NCBI GenBank assembly: GCA_028717785.1
Contig: JAQUND010000096.1
Span: forward strand, 1 to 5,602
Reading direction: 5' to 3'
Source of the DNA: Candidatus Nanoarchaeia archaeon
Lineage (GTDB): Archaea; Nanoarchaeota; Nanoarchaeia; SCGC-AAA011-G17; JAFCDX01
Length of the DNA: 5,602 nucleotides
A model generated the notes under the pieces. It was not told the DNA's origin. It saw nothing but the letters and a program-made list of their open reading frames with translations, and searched no databases. The position numbers were made by a program, and so were the translations under genes. Of the stretch, positions 1 to 4,994 are shown piece by piece. The stretch's first letter is position 1, and the number at the start of each line of letters is the position of its first letter.

Positions 1-113
1 TTACAGAAACACAATCTTGTTCAACTACTTCTTGTACATTAAACACAAAACAATGTTCTACACAAAGTAATACAATATTACAAACTTGTACTTCATCTTC
101 TTCAGGAAATTAT

Positions 114-116
114 TAG
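114..116 (+). other. In-frame TAG inside the Cys-rich gene
   Basis: The frame before it reads ...LQTCTSSSSGNY and after it ANSTCPSNKICSNGNC. Together they make one continuous Cys-rich module in which an aromatic residue, most likely Trp (TGG), would fit. A single G-to-A change gives TAG. TAG is used as an ordinary stop at 957-959 and 1367-1369, so general reassignment of TAG is unlikely. Confidence 0.7.
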
Positions 117-554
117 GCAAATTCAACTTGTCCTTCAAATAAAATTTGTTCAAATGGAAATTGTATAACTCAATCAACAATTACATGTTCAGATGGAACA
201 CCAATAAATTCTTGTTCAACAATAAAACCAAAATATTGTAATATATATAAATCTTTAATTTATAATTCAAGTTATTGTGGATGTGATTCTAATAAAGTTG
301 CATATCAAAATATTTGTATAAATAAATCAACTAATCAAATAATAATACCCAGTCAGGTATGTCAAGAATCTTGGGTTTGTGCTTCTGAATGGTCAGCATG
401 TAAGGATGGAATAAAAACAAAACAATGTGTAGATAAAAATGGTTGTTCTCCAGAAAAATTACAAACAGAAGTATGTACAGAAATAACAACTACAAAAACA
501 CAAGATCAAACAGTAAAAGAGTTTAATGAAGCTACAAATGCAACAGTAAATTTA

Positions 555-959
555 ATGTTAGGAAAAATAAGTAATGGTATAGAAGAAATAATAAAATCTT
601 CAAAATATCAAATAATTATTTTATTTTTAATAGTATCTTCAATTGTAGGTTATTCATTTTATTATTTACAATCTCATAAAAATATAATAAAAATTAAACA
701 AAAATCAAAACTAGAAAAAAAACCAGTTAAAATTAATGATTTAATGTTAAGTGTTATAGATTCTTTAGATACAGATGAAAGAGAATTATGTTATGTTATA
801 TTAGAAAATGAAGGAGTAACACAAGAAGAATTAAGAAATAAAACAGAATTAACAAAAACAAAAATGGAAATTGCTTTAACTAAATTAGAAAGGCGTCAAG
901 TTATAAAGAAAAGAGACGGACTAAATCCTAGAATTTATATTAATGATTGGTTAAAATAG
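555..959 (+). CDS. Membrane-anchored winged-helix protein (part of the above frame with the only usable start)
   Basis: If the upstream TAG is real, this is the only piece with a conventional start codon. It encodes 134 residues: a transmembrane helix at residues 18-38, a basic linker at about 43-59, and a winged helix-turn-helix at about 61-134. In the winged helix, EEGVTQEEL-like spacing (recognised as EGVTQEEL, 86-93) precedes a recognition helix and a wing ending in RIYINDWLK. Such tails are common in archaeal membrane-associated MarR-like regulators. No Shine-Dalgarno sequence or convincing TATA box lies before ATG 555. The Met sits just after a helical stalk that continues unbroken from the Cys-rich region. 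I therefore think it is an internal Met of the longer protein and not a natural start. Confidence 0.35.
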   Translation: MLGKISNGIEEIIKSSKYQIIILFLIVSSIVGYSFYYLQSHKNIIKIKQKSKLEKKPVKINDLMLSVIDSLDTDERELCYVILENEGVTQEELRNKTELTKTKMEIALTKLERRQVIKKRDGLNPRIYINDWLK

Positions 960-974
960 GTTAATTTATTAACC
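959..974. promoter_or_regulatory. Palindrome 1, candidate operator upstream of the HEPN/NTase promoter
   Basis: The sequence GGTTAA-TTTA-TTAACC is a perfect 6-bp inverted repeat around a 4-base spacer. It begins on the last base of the upstream stop codon and ends just before the A-rich BRE. Its core, GTTAA-N4-TTAAC (960-973), recurs at 999-1012. It could be an operator for a dimeric repressor. A terminator role is less likely because an A-tract and not a T-tract follows. Confidence 0.5.
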
Positions 975-988
975 AAAAAGCTTAAATA
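975..988 (+). promoter_or_regulatory. Archaeal BRE/TATA promoter for the HEPN/NTase pair
   Basis: An A-rich BRE-like AAAAAG (975-980) sits directly before a TATA-like CTTAAATA (981-988). The usual TATA-to-start distance of about 25 bases puts transcription start close to the ATG at 1013, so the mRNA is probably leaderless. This agrees with the absence of any Shine-Dalgarno sequence before 1013. Confidence 0.6.
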
Positions 989-997
989 TTCATTTAT

Positions 998-1013
998 TGT
1001 TAATATATTAACA
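998..1013. promoter_or_regulatory. Palindrome 2, candidate operator over the transcription start
   Basis: TGTTAATATATTAACA is a perfect 16-bp palindrome with the same GTTAA-N4-TTAAC core as palindrome 1. The two centres are 39 bp apart, on either side of the TATA box. It covers the predicted transcription start and the first base of the start codon, a position where a bound protein would block transcription. Confidence 0.55.
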
Positions 1014-1369
1014 TGAAGACCGAAGATATAGAAAAAGATTTAAAATTAAATTTTGAAGAATTTTTACAAAGTGGAGAAGAAGAGTTAAAAAAAGATAGAT
1101 ATAATTCTGCTGTAACTTCTTATTTTAAAGCAATTGTTATTTTATGTGATTTAAAAATATATCAAAAGATAGGATTATTACCAAAAAATCATAATGAAAG
1201 ATTTTTGTTTTTAAAGATGCATTTTAAAGAAGTTTCTGATGAATTAACTAAATTATTCAATTTGTATACAGATAGTTATAATTTAAGAATGAATAAGGAG
1301 GATGCAGAATTGTTAAAAGAAAATGTTAAAAAAATTAGAGATATACTCGGATTTAAAGAAAATATTTAG
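1013..1369 (+). CDS. HEPN-like small helical protein, putative toxin partner of the NTase
   Basis: This encodes 118 residues, predicted all-helical. Residues about 8-50 form a helical pair, with SAVTSYFKAIVILCDLKIY resembling the amphipathic helix of HEPN proteins. A conserved-looking PKNHNERF (57-64) follows, then two more helices. HEPN proteins next to a minimal nucleotidyltransferase usually act as RNase toxins or as partners of the transferase. The HEPN catalytic signature is R-x4-6-H. Here R63-x6-H70 fits formally, but I cannot confirm it lies at the canonical helix position, so activity is uncertain. Y85 and Y89 could be modification targets by analogy with the HepT/MntA pair. The start is ATG 1013, predicted leaderless from the promoter at 975-988. 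Its 3' end overlaps the next gene by 47 bases, which fits a co-expressed pair. The HEPN assignment is from sequence pattern and context only. Confidence 0.65.
   Translation: MKTEDIEKDLKLNFEEFLQSGEEELKKDRYNSAVTSYFKAIVILCDLKIYQKIGLLPKNHNERFLFLKMHFKEVSDELTKLFNLYTDSYNLRMNKEDAELLKENVKKIRDILGFKENI
1295..1301 (+). promoter_or_regulatory. Strong Shine-Dalgarno-like AAGGAGG, unusually placed
   Basis: This near-perfect anti-16S match lies within the HEPN gene, with 21 bases between it and the NTase ATG at 1323, too far for standard use. An ATG at 1302, in the NTase frame, abuts it but meets TAA after four codons (1314-1316). It may help re-initiation at 1323, or it may be a by-product of the Lys-Glu-Asp codons there. 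Confidence 0.3.
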
Positions 1370-1874
1370 TAAAAGGAAGGATATTTTAGATGTAATATTA
1401 TTCGGTTCTATAGTTAAAGGTAAAACTAATCCAAACGATATTGATATTTGTATAATTTTTAAAGAAAAGATAGATAAAGAATTAATTAGGGATTTAAATA
1501 AAAATTTTGAAAATGTTCATTTTTCTATACTAACCGCAGATAATTTTTTTAAAAATCCACATGCGTTAATAAGAACACTGTTATTTGAAGGAGAAAGTAT
1601 CATTACAAATAAAAAAATATCTGAAATATATGGACTTAAAGCTTATTCTTTATTTACATATGATATAAAAAAATTAGATAATTCTAAAAAAGTTAGATTT
1701 TTATATTTATTAAAAGGAAGAAGAAATGAAATTGGTATAGTAAAAGAATTTAATGGAAATTTTATTGGTTCTGGATCATTTATAATCCCTATAGAAAAAG
1801 ATAAAGAAATGTTAGAAATATTAGAAATGTGGGAAATTAAATTTGAAAGAAAATCAATGTTTTTAATAAAATAA
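1323..1874 (+). CDS. Minimal nucleotidyltransferase (MNT) with C-terminal extension, putative antitoxin
   Basis: This encodes 183 residues. After a short helix (1-20) comes the polymerase-beta-type nucleotidyltransferase motif: G28-S29, nine residues, then D39-x-D41, followed by a hydrophobic strand. This exactly matches the GS-x9-DxD spacing of MNT proteins, which transfer nucleotides from NTPs. The third metal-binding carboxylate usually follows on a later strand. Here NVHFSIL (64-70) has H66 at about that place, so it may be an altered or weak enzyme. Residues about 103-183 form an extra region (YSLFTYDI, KKVRFLYLLKGRR, GSGSFIIPIEKD) beyond a minimal MNT. I have an impression of similar tails in archaeal relatives but cannot name a domain. 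MNT/HEPN pairs are known toxin-antitoxin systems in which the transferase modifies and silences the HEPN RNase. ATG 1323 is the first in-frame start after TAA 1314. No downstream in-frame ATG, GTG or TTG precedes the GS motif, so this start is well supported. Confidence 0.82.
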   Translation: MLKKLEIYSDLKKIFSKRKDILDVILFGSIVKGKTNPNDIDICIIFKEKIDKELIRDLNKNFENVHFSILTADNFFKNPHALIRTLLFEGESIITNKKISEIYGLKAYSLFTYDIKKLDNSKKVRFLYLLKGRRNEIGIVKEFNGNFIGSGSFIIPIEKDKEMLEILEMWEIKFERKSMFLIK

Positions 1875-1900
1875 AAAAGAAAAAAAGAGAATTAATCTCT
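1873..1900 (-). terminator. Hairpin plus T-tract terminator after rpoK
   Basis: On the minus strand a short hairpin (AGAGA, 5-base loop TTAAT, TCTCT) spans the rpoK stop codon and runs into T7, C, T6 (1873-1886). T-tracts are the archaeal intrinsic termination signal. It sits in the 17-base gap between the convergent NTase and rpoK genes and should end the whole minus-strand operon. The 5-bp stem is weak, so the T-tracts are the stronger part of the evidence. Confidence 0.6.
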
Positions 1901-2107
1901 TCTTACTGGCAATGGCCTTTTAATTGTAATAGGTAAAATTCCTTTAGCATATTCTAATTTTGCTATTTCAATAGGGCTATATTTTAGACCTTCAAAATCA
2001 TCTTTTTTTAATTTTAACAACAATGGTGCTCCCATAGCTATTTGTAATGATCTTGCTCCTATAATTCTAGCAATTTCGTATTTTGTGAATTTTCTTTCGT
2101 CTTTCAT
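1892..2107 (-). CDS. rpoK: DNA-directed RNA polymerase subunit K (Rpo6)
   Basis: This encodes 71 residues, a usual size for archaeal RpoK, the counterpart of eukaryotic Rpb6 and bacterial omega. It is a core RNA polymerase subunit that stabilises assembly around the largest subunit. The family signature is clear: KFTKYEIARIIGARSLQIAMGAP (residues 6-28, shown here in part) and SPIEIAKLEYAKGILPITIKRPLP, with the Ala-Arg-Ile-Ile-Gly-Ala-Arg helix and the terminal Arg-Pro-Leu-Pro. It is the last gene of the minus-strand string, 35 bases after rrp42. A TATA box in that gap places transcription start near the ATG, so it can be made as a leaderless message of its own. A weak AGGT nine bases before the ATG could also serve read-through mRNA. 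No oligo-T tract separates it from rrp42. Confidence 0.95.
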   Translation of the reverse strand: MKDERKFTKYEIARIIGARSLQIAMGAPLLLKLKKDDFEGLKYSPIEIAKLEYAKGILPITIKRPLPVRRD

Positions 2108-2129
2108 TTTTTATTTACCTAATACTGAT

Positions 2130-2143
2130 TTTATAAAGGTTTT
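2130..2143 (-). promoter_or_regulatory. Internal archaeal promoter for rpoK
   Basis: On the minus strand AAAACC (2138-2143) followed by TTTATAAA (2130-2137) forms a good BRE/TATA pair. The expected start point, about 25 bases downstream, falls at the rpoK ATG (2107), predicting a leaderless transcript. It overlaps the rrp42 stop codon. Confidence 0.6.
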
Positions 2144-2904
2144 TATTTTAGTAATTTCCTTAGTTCTTCTGTTTTTTTAGCAGAAAGATCAATCATTTTT
2201 AGAATCTCTTCAGAATCTAACTCTCTTGATCCACCTTTTTGCATAGCACAAAGGTTATTACCAATAGTAGCTACTGTTAATCTAGCTTCAACTAGTTCTT
2301 CTTCTTCAGAAGTTGGATCTATTACCATTTTATCTCCTATTAAATAAACTGTTGTTTCAACAGGATATCCACTTATTGGAATAGCTTTAGTTCCTTTTTT
2401 ATGGTAGTCTACTTTGCCATCTTTGTCTAATGTCGGTATTTTTGTATCTTTAAGTGCTGCAATAGCTGCTAAAGCAGTTGCATCAAATAAATTACCAGCA
2501 TCATTTAATGGATAAATATCAATAAATACCATCCAAACTTTTTCTCCTTTTTTGATACATAATTTTTTTGTATCCATAACAAGAGATTCTCTTATACCTC
2601 TATCAACTACTCTAGATAGTTCGATAGCTCTAATGTCTGGTGGTCCTGATTCGAAATCAGGTGAACTTAAAGGTAATAATTCAGTATTTACCATTAATAC
2701 ACCTTCATCAGGAGTATCTGGAAAAGGTGTACCAGGTTCCATTTTTACACCGGCGATTACAACTGTCTCTCCAAAAGTTACTCTAGCTGAGCCTTCTGCA
2801 GAAGTTGAAACACCATACTCAATTTTTATTTTTCTAAACTCATCTAATTTTCTTTTGTCTTCTCTAATTTCTTTTTCAATTAAACTTTTTAAATGAGATT
2901 TCAT
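2143..2904 (-). CDS. rrp42: Archaeal exosome subunit Rrp42 (RNase PH fold, non-catalytic)
   Basis: This encodes 253 residues, near the usual 260-275. Rrp42 alternates with Rrp41 in the exosome hexamer and helps bind RNA but lacks the catalytic acids itself. Family landmarks are AEGSARVTFGETVVIAGVK (36-54), the PFPDTPDEG stretch (60-68), SPDFESGPPD (81-90) and the highly conserved ELSRVVDRGIRES (95-107). It continues with VWMVFIDIYPLNDAGNLFDA (123-142) and ends in a helical tail. The N-terminal DKRKLDEFR replaces the more usual DGR element of the family. ATG 2904 overlaps the rrp41 stop as ATGA, and AAGGAG (2916-2921) lies 11 bases upstream inside rrp41. This supports the start and coupled translation, as expected for two subunits needed in equal amounts. 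Confidence 0.95.
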   Translation of the reverse strand: MKSHLKSLIEKEIREDKRKLDEFRKIKIEYGVSTSAEGSARVTFGETVVIAGVKMEPGTPFPDTPDEGVLMVNTELLPLSSPDFESGPPDIRAIELSRVVDRGIRESLVMDTKKLCIKKGEKVWMVFIDIYPLNDAGNLFDATALAAIAALKDTKIPTLDKDGKVDYHKKGTKAIPISGYPVETTVYLIGDKMVIDPTSEEEELVEARLTVATIGNNLCAMQKGGSRELDSEEILKMIDLSAKKTEELRKLLK

Positions 2905-3596
2905 TTTTCGTATTTCTCCTTAAGTGCTTTTACTTGTAATTTATGAACTTGTTCAGAAGCTTTTTTTGCAGCTCTTAACATTTCTTTTATATCGTCTTTT
3001 TTTAGTATTCCATCCATTTGTAATAAACTTATTTTACCTGTTCTGGATGTTACAGCTACTGGAAAATCAACTCCTTCTTCTGCTGAATCTTCTTCATAGT
3101 TTAAATCAACTATTATAGAATCTTTCATTTTTCCAACAGAAACTGCTGCTACTAATTCTTTCATTGGTATACCTGCATCAGCAAGTGCCATTGCAGCTGC
3201 ACAAATTCCTGCACATCTAGTTCCTGCATCTGTGTTAACTAATTCTATAAATATATCAACAACAGCATTAGGATACTGACTTAAATCAATAACAGAATTT
3301 AATGCACTTTCAGTAACCATAGAAATTTCTTTTGATCTTCTGTTTGGACCTGGTCTAACTCTATTACCAGAACCTGAAAATGCAATCATATTATAATTAC
3401 ATCTTAATAATCCTGTTTCTGGATTTTGTAAGTGTCCCGGATACAATTGTTTTGGTCCGTATACAGCAGCAATAGCTTGTGTATTACCGATTTTAAACAT
3501 TGCACTTCCATTTGCTCTTTTAACAACACCTACTTTAGCTTCCATAGGTCTTAATTCATCAAATTTTCTTCCATCAATTCTTTTAGCTAGTGCCAT
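2901..3596 (-). CDS. rrp41: Archaeal exosome catalytic subunit Rrp41 (RNase PH fold)
   Basis: This encodes 231 residues. Rrp41 carries the phosphorolytic 3'-5' exonuclease site of the archaeal exosome and, in reverse, adds A-rich tails. Seen here are RIDGRKFDELRPM near the N-terminus, the RNA-binding Arg pair in GPNRRSKEIS (83-92), the phosphate-site TDAGTRCAGI (122-131) and the acidic catalytic stretch VDLNYEEDSAEEGVDFPVA (163-181) with D170 and D177 as the likely acids. The last two are seven residues apart, which seems one more than in RNase PH. The C-terminal helix is Lys-rich. ATG 3596 follows the rrp4 stop with one base between, and AAGGAG (3606-3611) lies nine bases upstream. This fixes the start. 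Confidence 0.96.
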   Translation of the reverse strand: MALAKRIDGRKFDELRPMEAKVGVVKRANGSAMFKIGNTQAIAAVYGPKQLYPGHLQNPETGLLRCNYNMIAFSGSGNRVRPGPNRRSKEISMVTESALNSVIDLSQYPNAVVDIFIELVNTDAGTRCAGICAAAMALADAGIPMKELVAAVSVGKMKDSIIVDLNYEEDSAEEGVDFPVAVTSRTGKISLLQMDGILKKDDIKEMLRAAKKASEQVHKLQVKALKEKYEK

Positions 3597-3597
3597 T

Positions 3598-4284
3598 TTA
3601 TTTTTCTCCTTTCAAGAATTTTTGTATCTTTTCTGTTAAGCCATCACTTTGACTTTCTTCATTAACTATTCTTATGGCTTCTATTGCTTTTGTTTCATCT
3701 TCAGGATTTGCTCCAGATATCCATACAAGTCCATTTTGTCCAACAAGAATTCTACAATTAGTATTTTCTTTTATTGTTGTTATCATACTTCCTTGTTTTC
3801 CAATAACTCTTGGAACTTTTGCTGGAGTTATTTGTATAATTCTTCCTTCAGTTAATTTTCTTAACCCTGGTCCTCTCATACCTAAATCAATTATTTTTGA
3901 GCCAGCAACATTTGTTATTCTAGCCATTATATATTCTCCATAATTGAAATACTGTGTTAAGTCAGCACCACGTTCAATAAATTCTTGTGTTGCATCTTTT
4001 ACAGATAGATTAGCTTCATAAGCCCAACCTATATCAACTCTCCAACCTGAAAATCCTATATCAACTACTTTTCCTATAACTACATCGTCTGTTCTTGGAA
4101 CATAAGGACCTGTTAAAGGAATAATTTTTATTAATCTACCATTTATGTTAGCCATTCCTATAAGAAATGAAACTATTTTATCTTCATCTCTGAATGTTCC
4201 AGATGCAGGTAGGTAATCCATACCAGTTGCTAAAACTTGCCCTGGTAATACAACATCTTTATCTTTTACTAATACTTCACTCAT
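3598..4284 (-). CDS. rrp4: Archaeal exosome RNA-binding cap subunit Rrp4
   Basis: This encodes 228 residues, a normal length. Rrp4 forms the trimeric cap over the Rrp41/Rrp42 ring and feeds RNA into the channel. Three domains can be read in order. First is an N-terminal beta domain (about 1-62) with VVLPGQVLATGMDYLPASGT. Next is an S1 domain (about 63-136) starting YVPRTDDVVIGKVVDIGFSG. Last is a KH domain (about 145-210) with the RNA-binding loop IGKQG (161-165) in KVPRVIGKQGSMI. The related cap protein Csl4 would have a zinc ribbon and not a KH domain, so Rrp4 is preferred. AGGAGG (4290-4295), five bases before ATG 4284 and inside the last codons of sdo1, is the best ribosome-binding site in the operon. 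Confidence 0.96.
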   Translation of the reverse strand: MSEVLVKDKDVVLPGQVLATGMDYLPASGTFRDEDKIVSFLIGMANINGRLIKIIPLTGPYVPRTDDVVIGKVVDIGFSGWRVDIGWAYEANLSVKDATQEFIERGADLTQYFNYGEYIMARITNVAGSKIIDLGMRGPGLRKLTEGRIIQITPAKVPRVIGKQGSMITTIKENTNCRILVGQNGLVWISGANPEDETKAIEAIRIVNEESQSDGLTEKIQKFLKGEK

Positions 4285-4285
4285 T

Positions 4286-4993
4286 TTATCCTCCTGTTCT
4301 TTTCAATATATCTACCACTACTTGACCTTTAGTTACATTATTTAATTGATCAATAAGTTCTTCTTGAATTCCTGCTGGAATTTCTATTATCGCTAAAAGT
4401 GAACCATCATTTTCATAATTTTCTTTTAACATTTTTCCATATGATTTTAGTATACGGAAAGAACCACCTATAAATTGTGATGGTATCTTTACAGACAATT
4501 CACGTGTTTCGAACTTTATTGGTATTAAAGGTCTTAGTAATTTTATTACATCCTGTACTTGAGCTTCTGCACTTTTAATATAGCTAATATTAACTTTAGC
4601 TTCTTTCATTGCAGTTTCTATTCTAGTTGCTGGATGTGGTAAACCTGTTTTTGAATCAATTGCATTTCTATGTATAATGTCAATGATTCTTTTTCTTTTA
4701 TCTTCAATTAACTTATTTTTATGTTCTGTTGTTAATTGTATTTCTCCTTCTTTAAGGATTATTTTTGCAATTTCTTTTCTGTCAGTTGTTTTGAATATAT
4801 CTTTTAAATCTATATCTGATGCACGTGTTGCATTTTTAACATCACTAAAAATATCATTTGTTACTAAAGCATCTTCTAATTTTACATTAGGATCATTTTC
4901 ATGATATCTGATTGCTTTATCACTATCTACAAGAACTTCAAAATTCTTATCTTTCTTTTTTAAGTGTGCAATTATAGATTTTTCTATATCCAT
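4286..4993 (-). CDS. sdo1: Ribosome maturation protein Sdo1 (SBDS family)
   Basis: This encodes 235 residues, the standard archaeal SBDS length. In eukaryotes the homologue, with an EF2-like GTPase, releases the anti-association factor eIF6 from the large subunit. A matching role is inferred in archaea, where aIF6 exists. The N-terminal domain (about 1-87) ends near LKEGEIQLTTEHKNKL. The central helical domain contains RKRIIDIIHRNAID and TGLPHPATRIETAMKEA, both strong family hallmarks. The C-terminal domain (about 160-235) has a ferredoxin-like pattern. One base separates its ATG from the psmA stop. No Shine-Dalgarno sequence precedes it (upstream reads AGCAACACCTTAAA), unlike the three exosome genes after it, so its translation probably depends on ribosomes finishing psmA. 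Confidence 0.96.
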   Translation of the reverse strand: MDIEKSIIAHLKKKDKNFEVLVDSDKAIRYHENDPNVKLEDALVTNDIFSDVKNATRASDIDLKDIFKTTDRKEIAKIILKEGEIQLTTEHKNKLIEDKRKRIIDIIHRNAIDSKTGLPHPATRIETAMKEAKVNISYIKSAEAQVQDVIKLLRPLIPIKFETRELSVKIPSQFIGGSFRILKSYGKMLKENYENDGSLLAIIEIPAGIQEELIDQLNNVTKGQVVVDILKRTGG

Positions 4994-4994
4994 T

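Larger units (their letters stand above)
3..959 (+). pseudogene. Cys-rich surface protein with one TM helix and winged-helix tail, 5' partial, interrupted by TAG
   Basis: The frame runs open from the left edge to the stop at 957-959, broken only by TAG at 114-116. The predicted extracellular part is Ser/Thr/Cys-rich. It holds a CPSNKICSNGNC motif (132-164), a CSDGTPINSCSTIKPKYC motif (186-239) and a thrombospondin-1-like stretch (360-476) reading C-x3-W-x-C-x3-W-x2-C. I know such modules from DPANN surface proteins. A hydrophobic helix follows (606-668), then a Lys-rich stretch that fits the positive-inside rule, then a MarR-like winged-helix domain (about 735-956). The inferred topology is ectodomain outside and DNA-binding domain inside, so it may be a membrane-bound regulator. 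There is no ATG, GTG or TTG in frame between the TAG and 555, so the Cys-rich part has no start of its own. This argues for one interrupted gene rather than two. The interruption could be real decay or a base-call error. Ligand and target are unknown. Confidence 0.6.

Noticed and set aside
1..116. Short Cys/Thr-rich repeats at the left edge as a repeat array or CRISPR
   Set aside because: No regular direct repeat with unique spacers. The pattern is codon repetition in a Cys/Ser/Thr-rich protein.
2003..2009. T7 tract on the plus strand, possible terminator for the HEPN/NTase mRNA
   Set aside because: It is explained by Lys codons of rpoK on the other strand and lies about 130 bases past the NTase stop. 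No evidence of a dedicated role.
2552..2896. Plus-strand open frame of 114 codons opposite rrp42
   Set aside because: It is antisense to a clear conserved gene and has no recognisable protein features. The other plus-strand frames opposite rrp41, rrp4 and sdo1 were rejected for the same reason.
3851..3865. GTTAA-N5-TTAAC, similar to the palindromes at 960-973 and 999-1012
   Set aside because: It lies inside rrp4 coding sequence, has a 5-base spacer instead of 4 and is not near a promoter. It probably reflects base composition.
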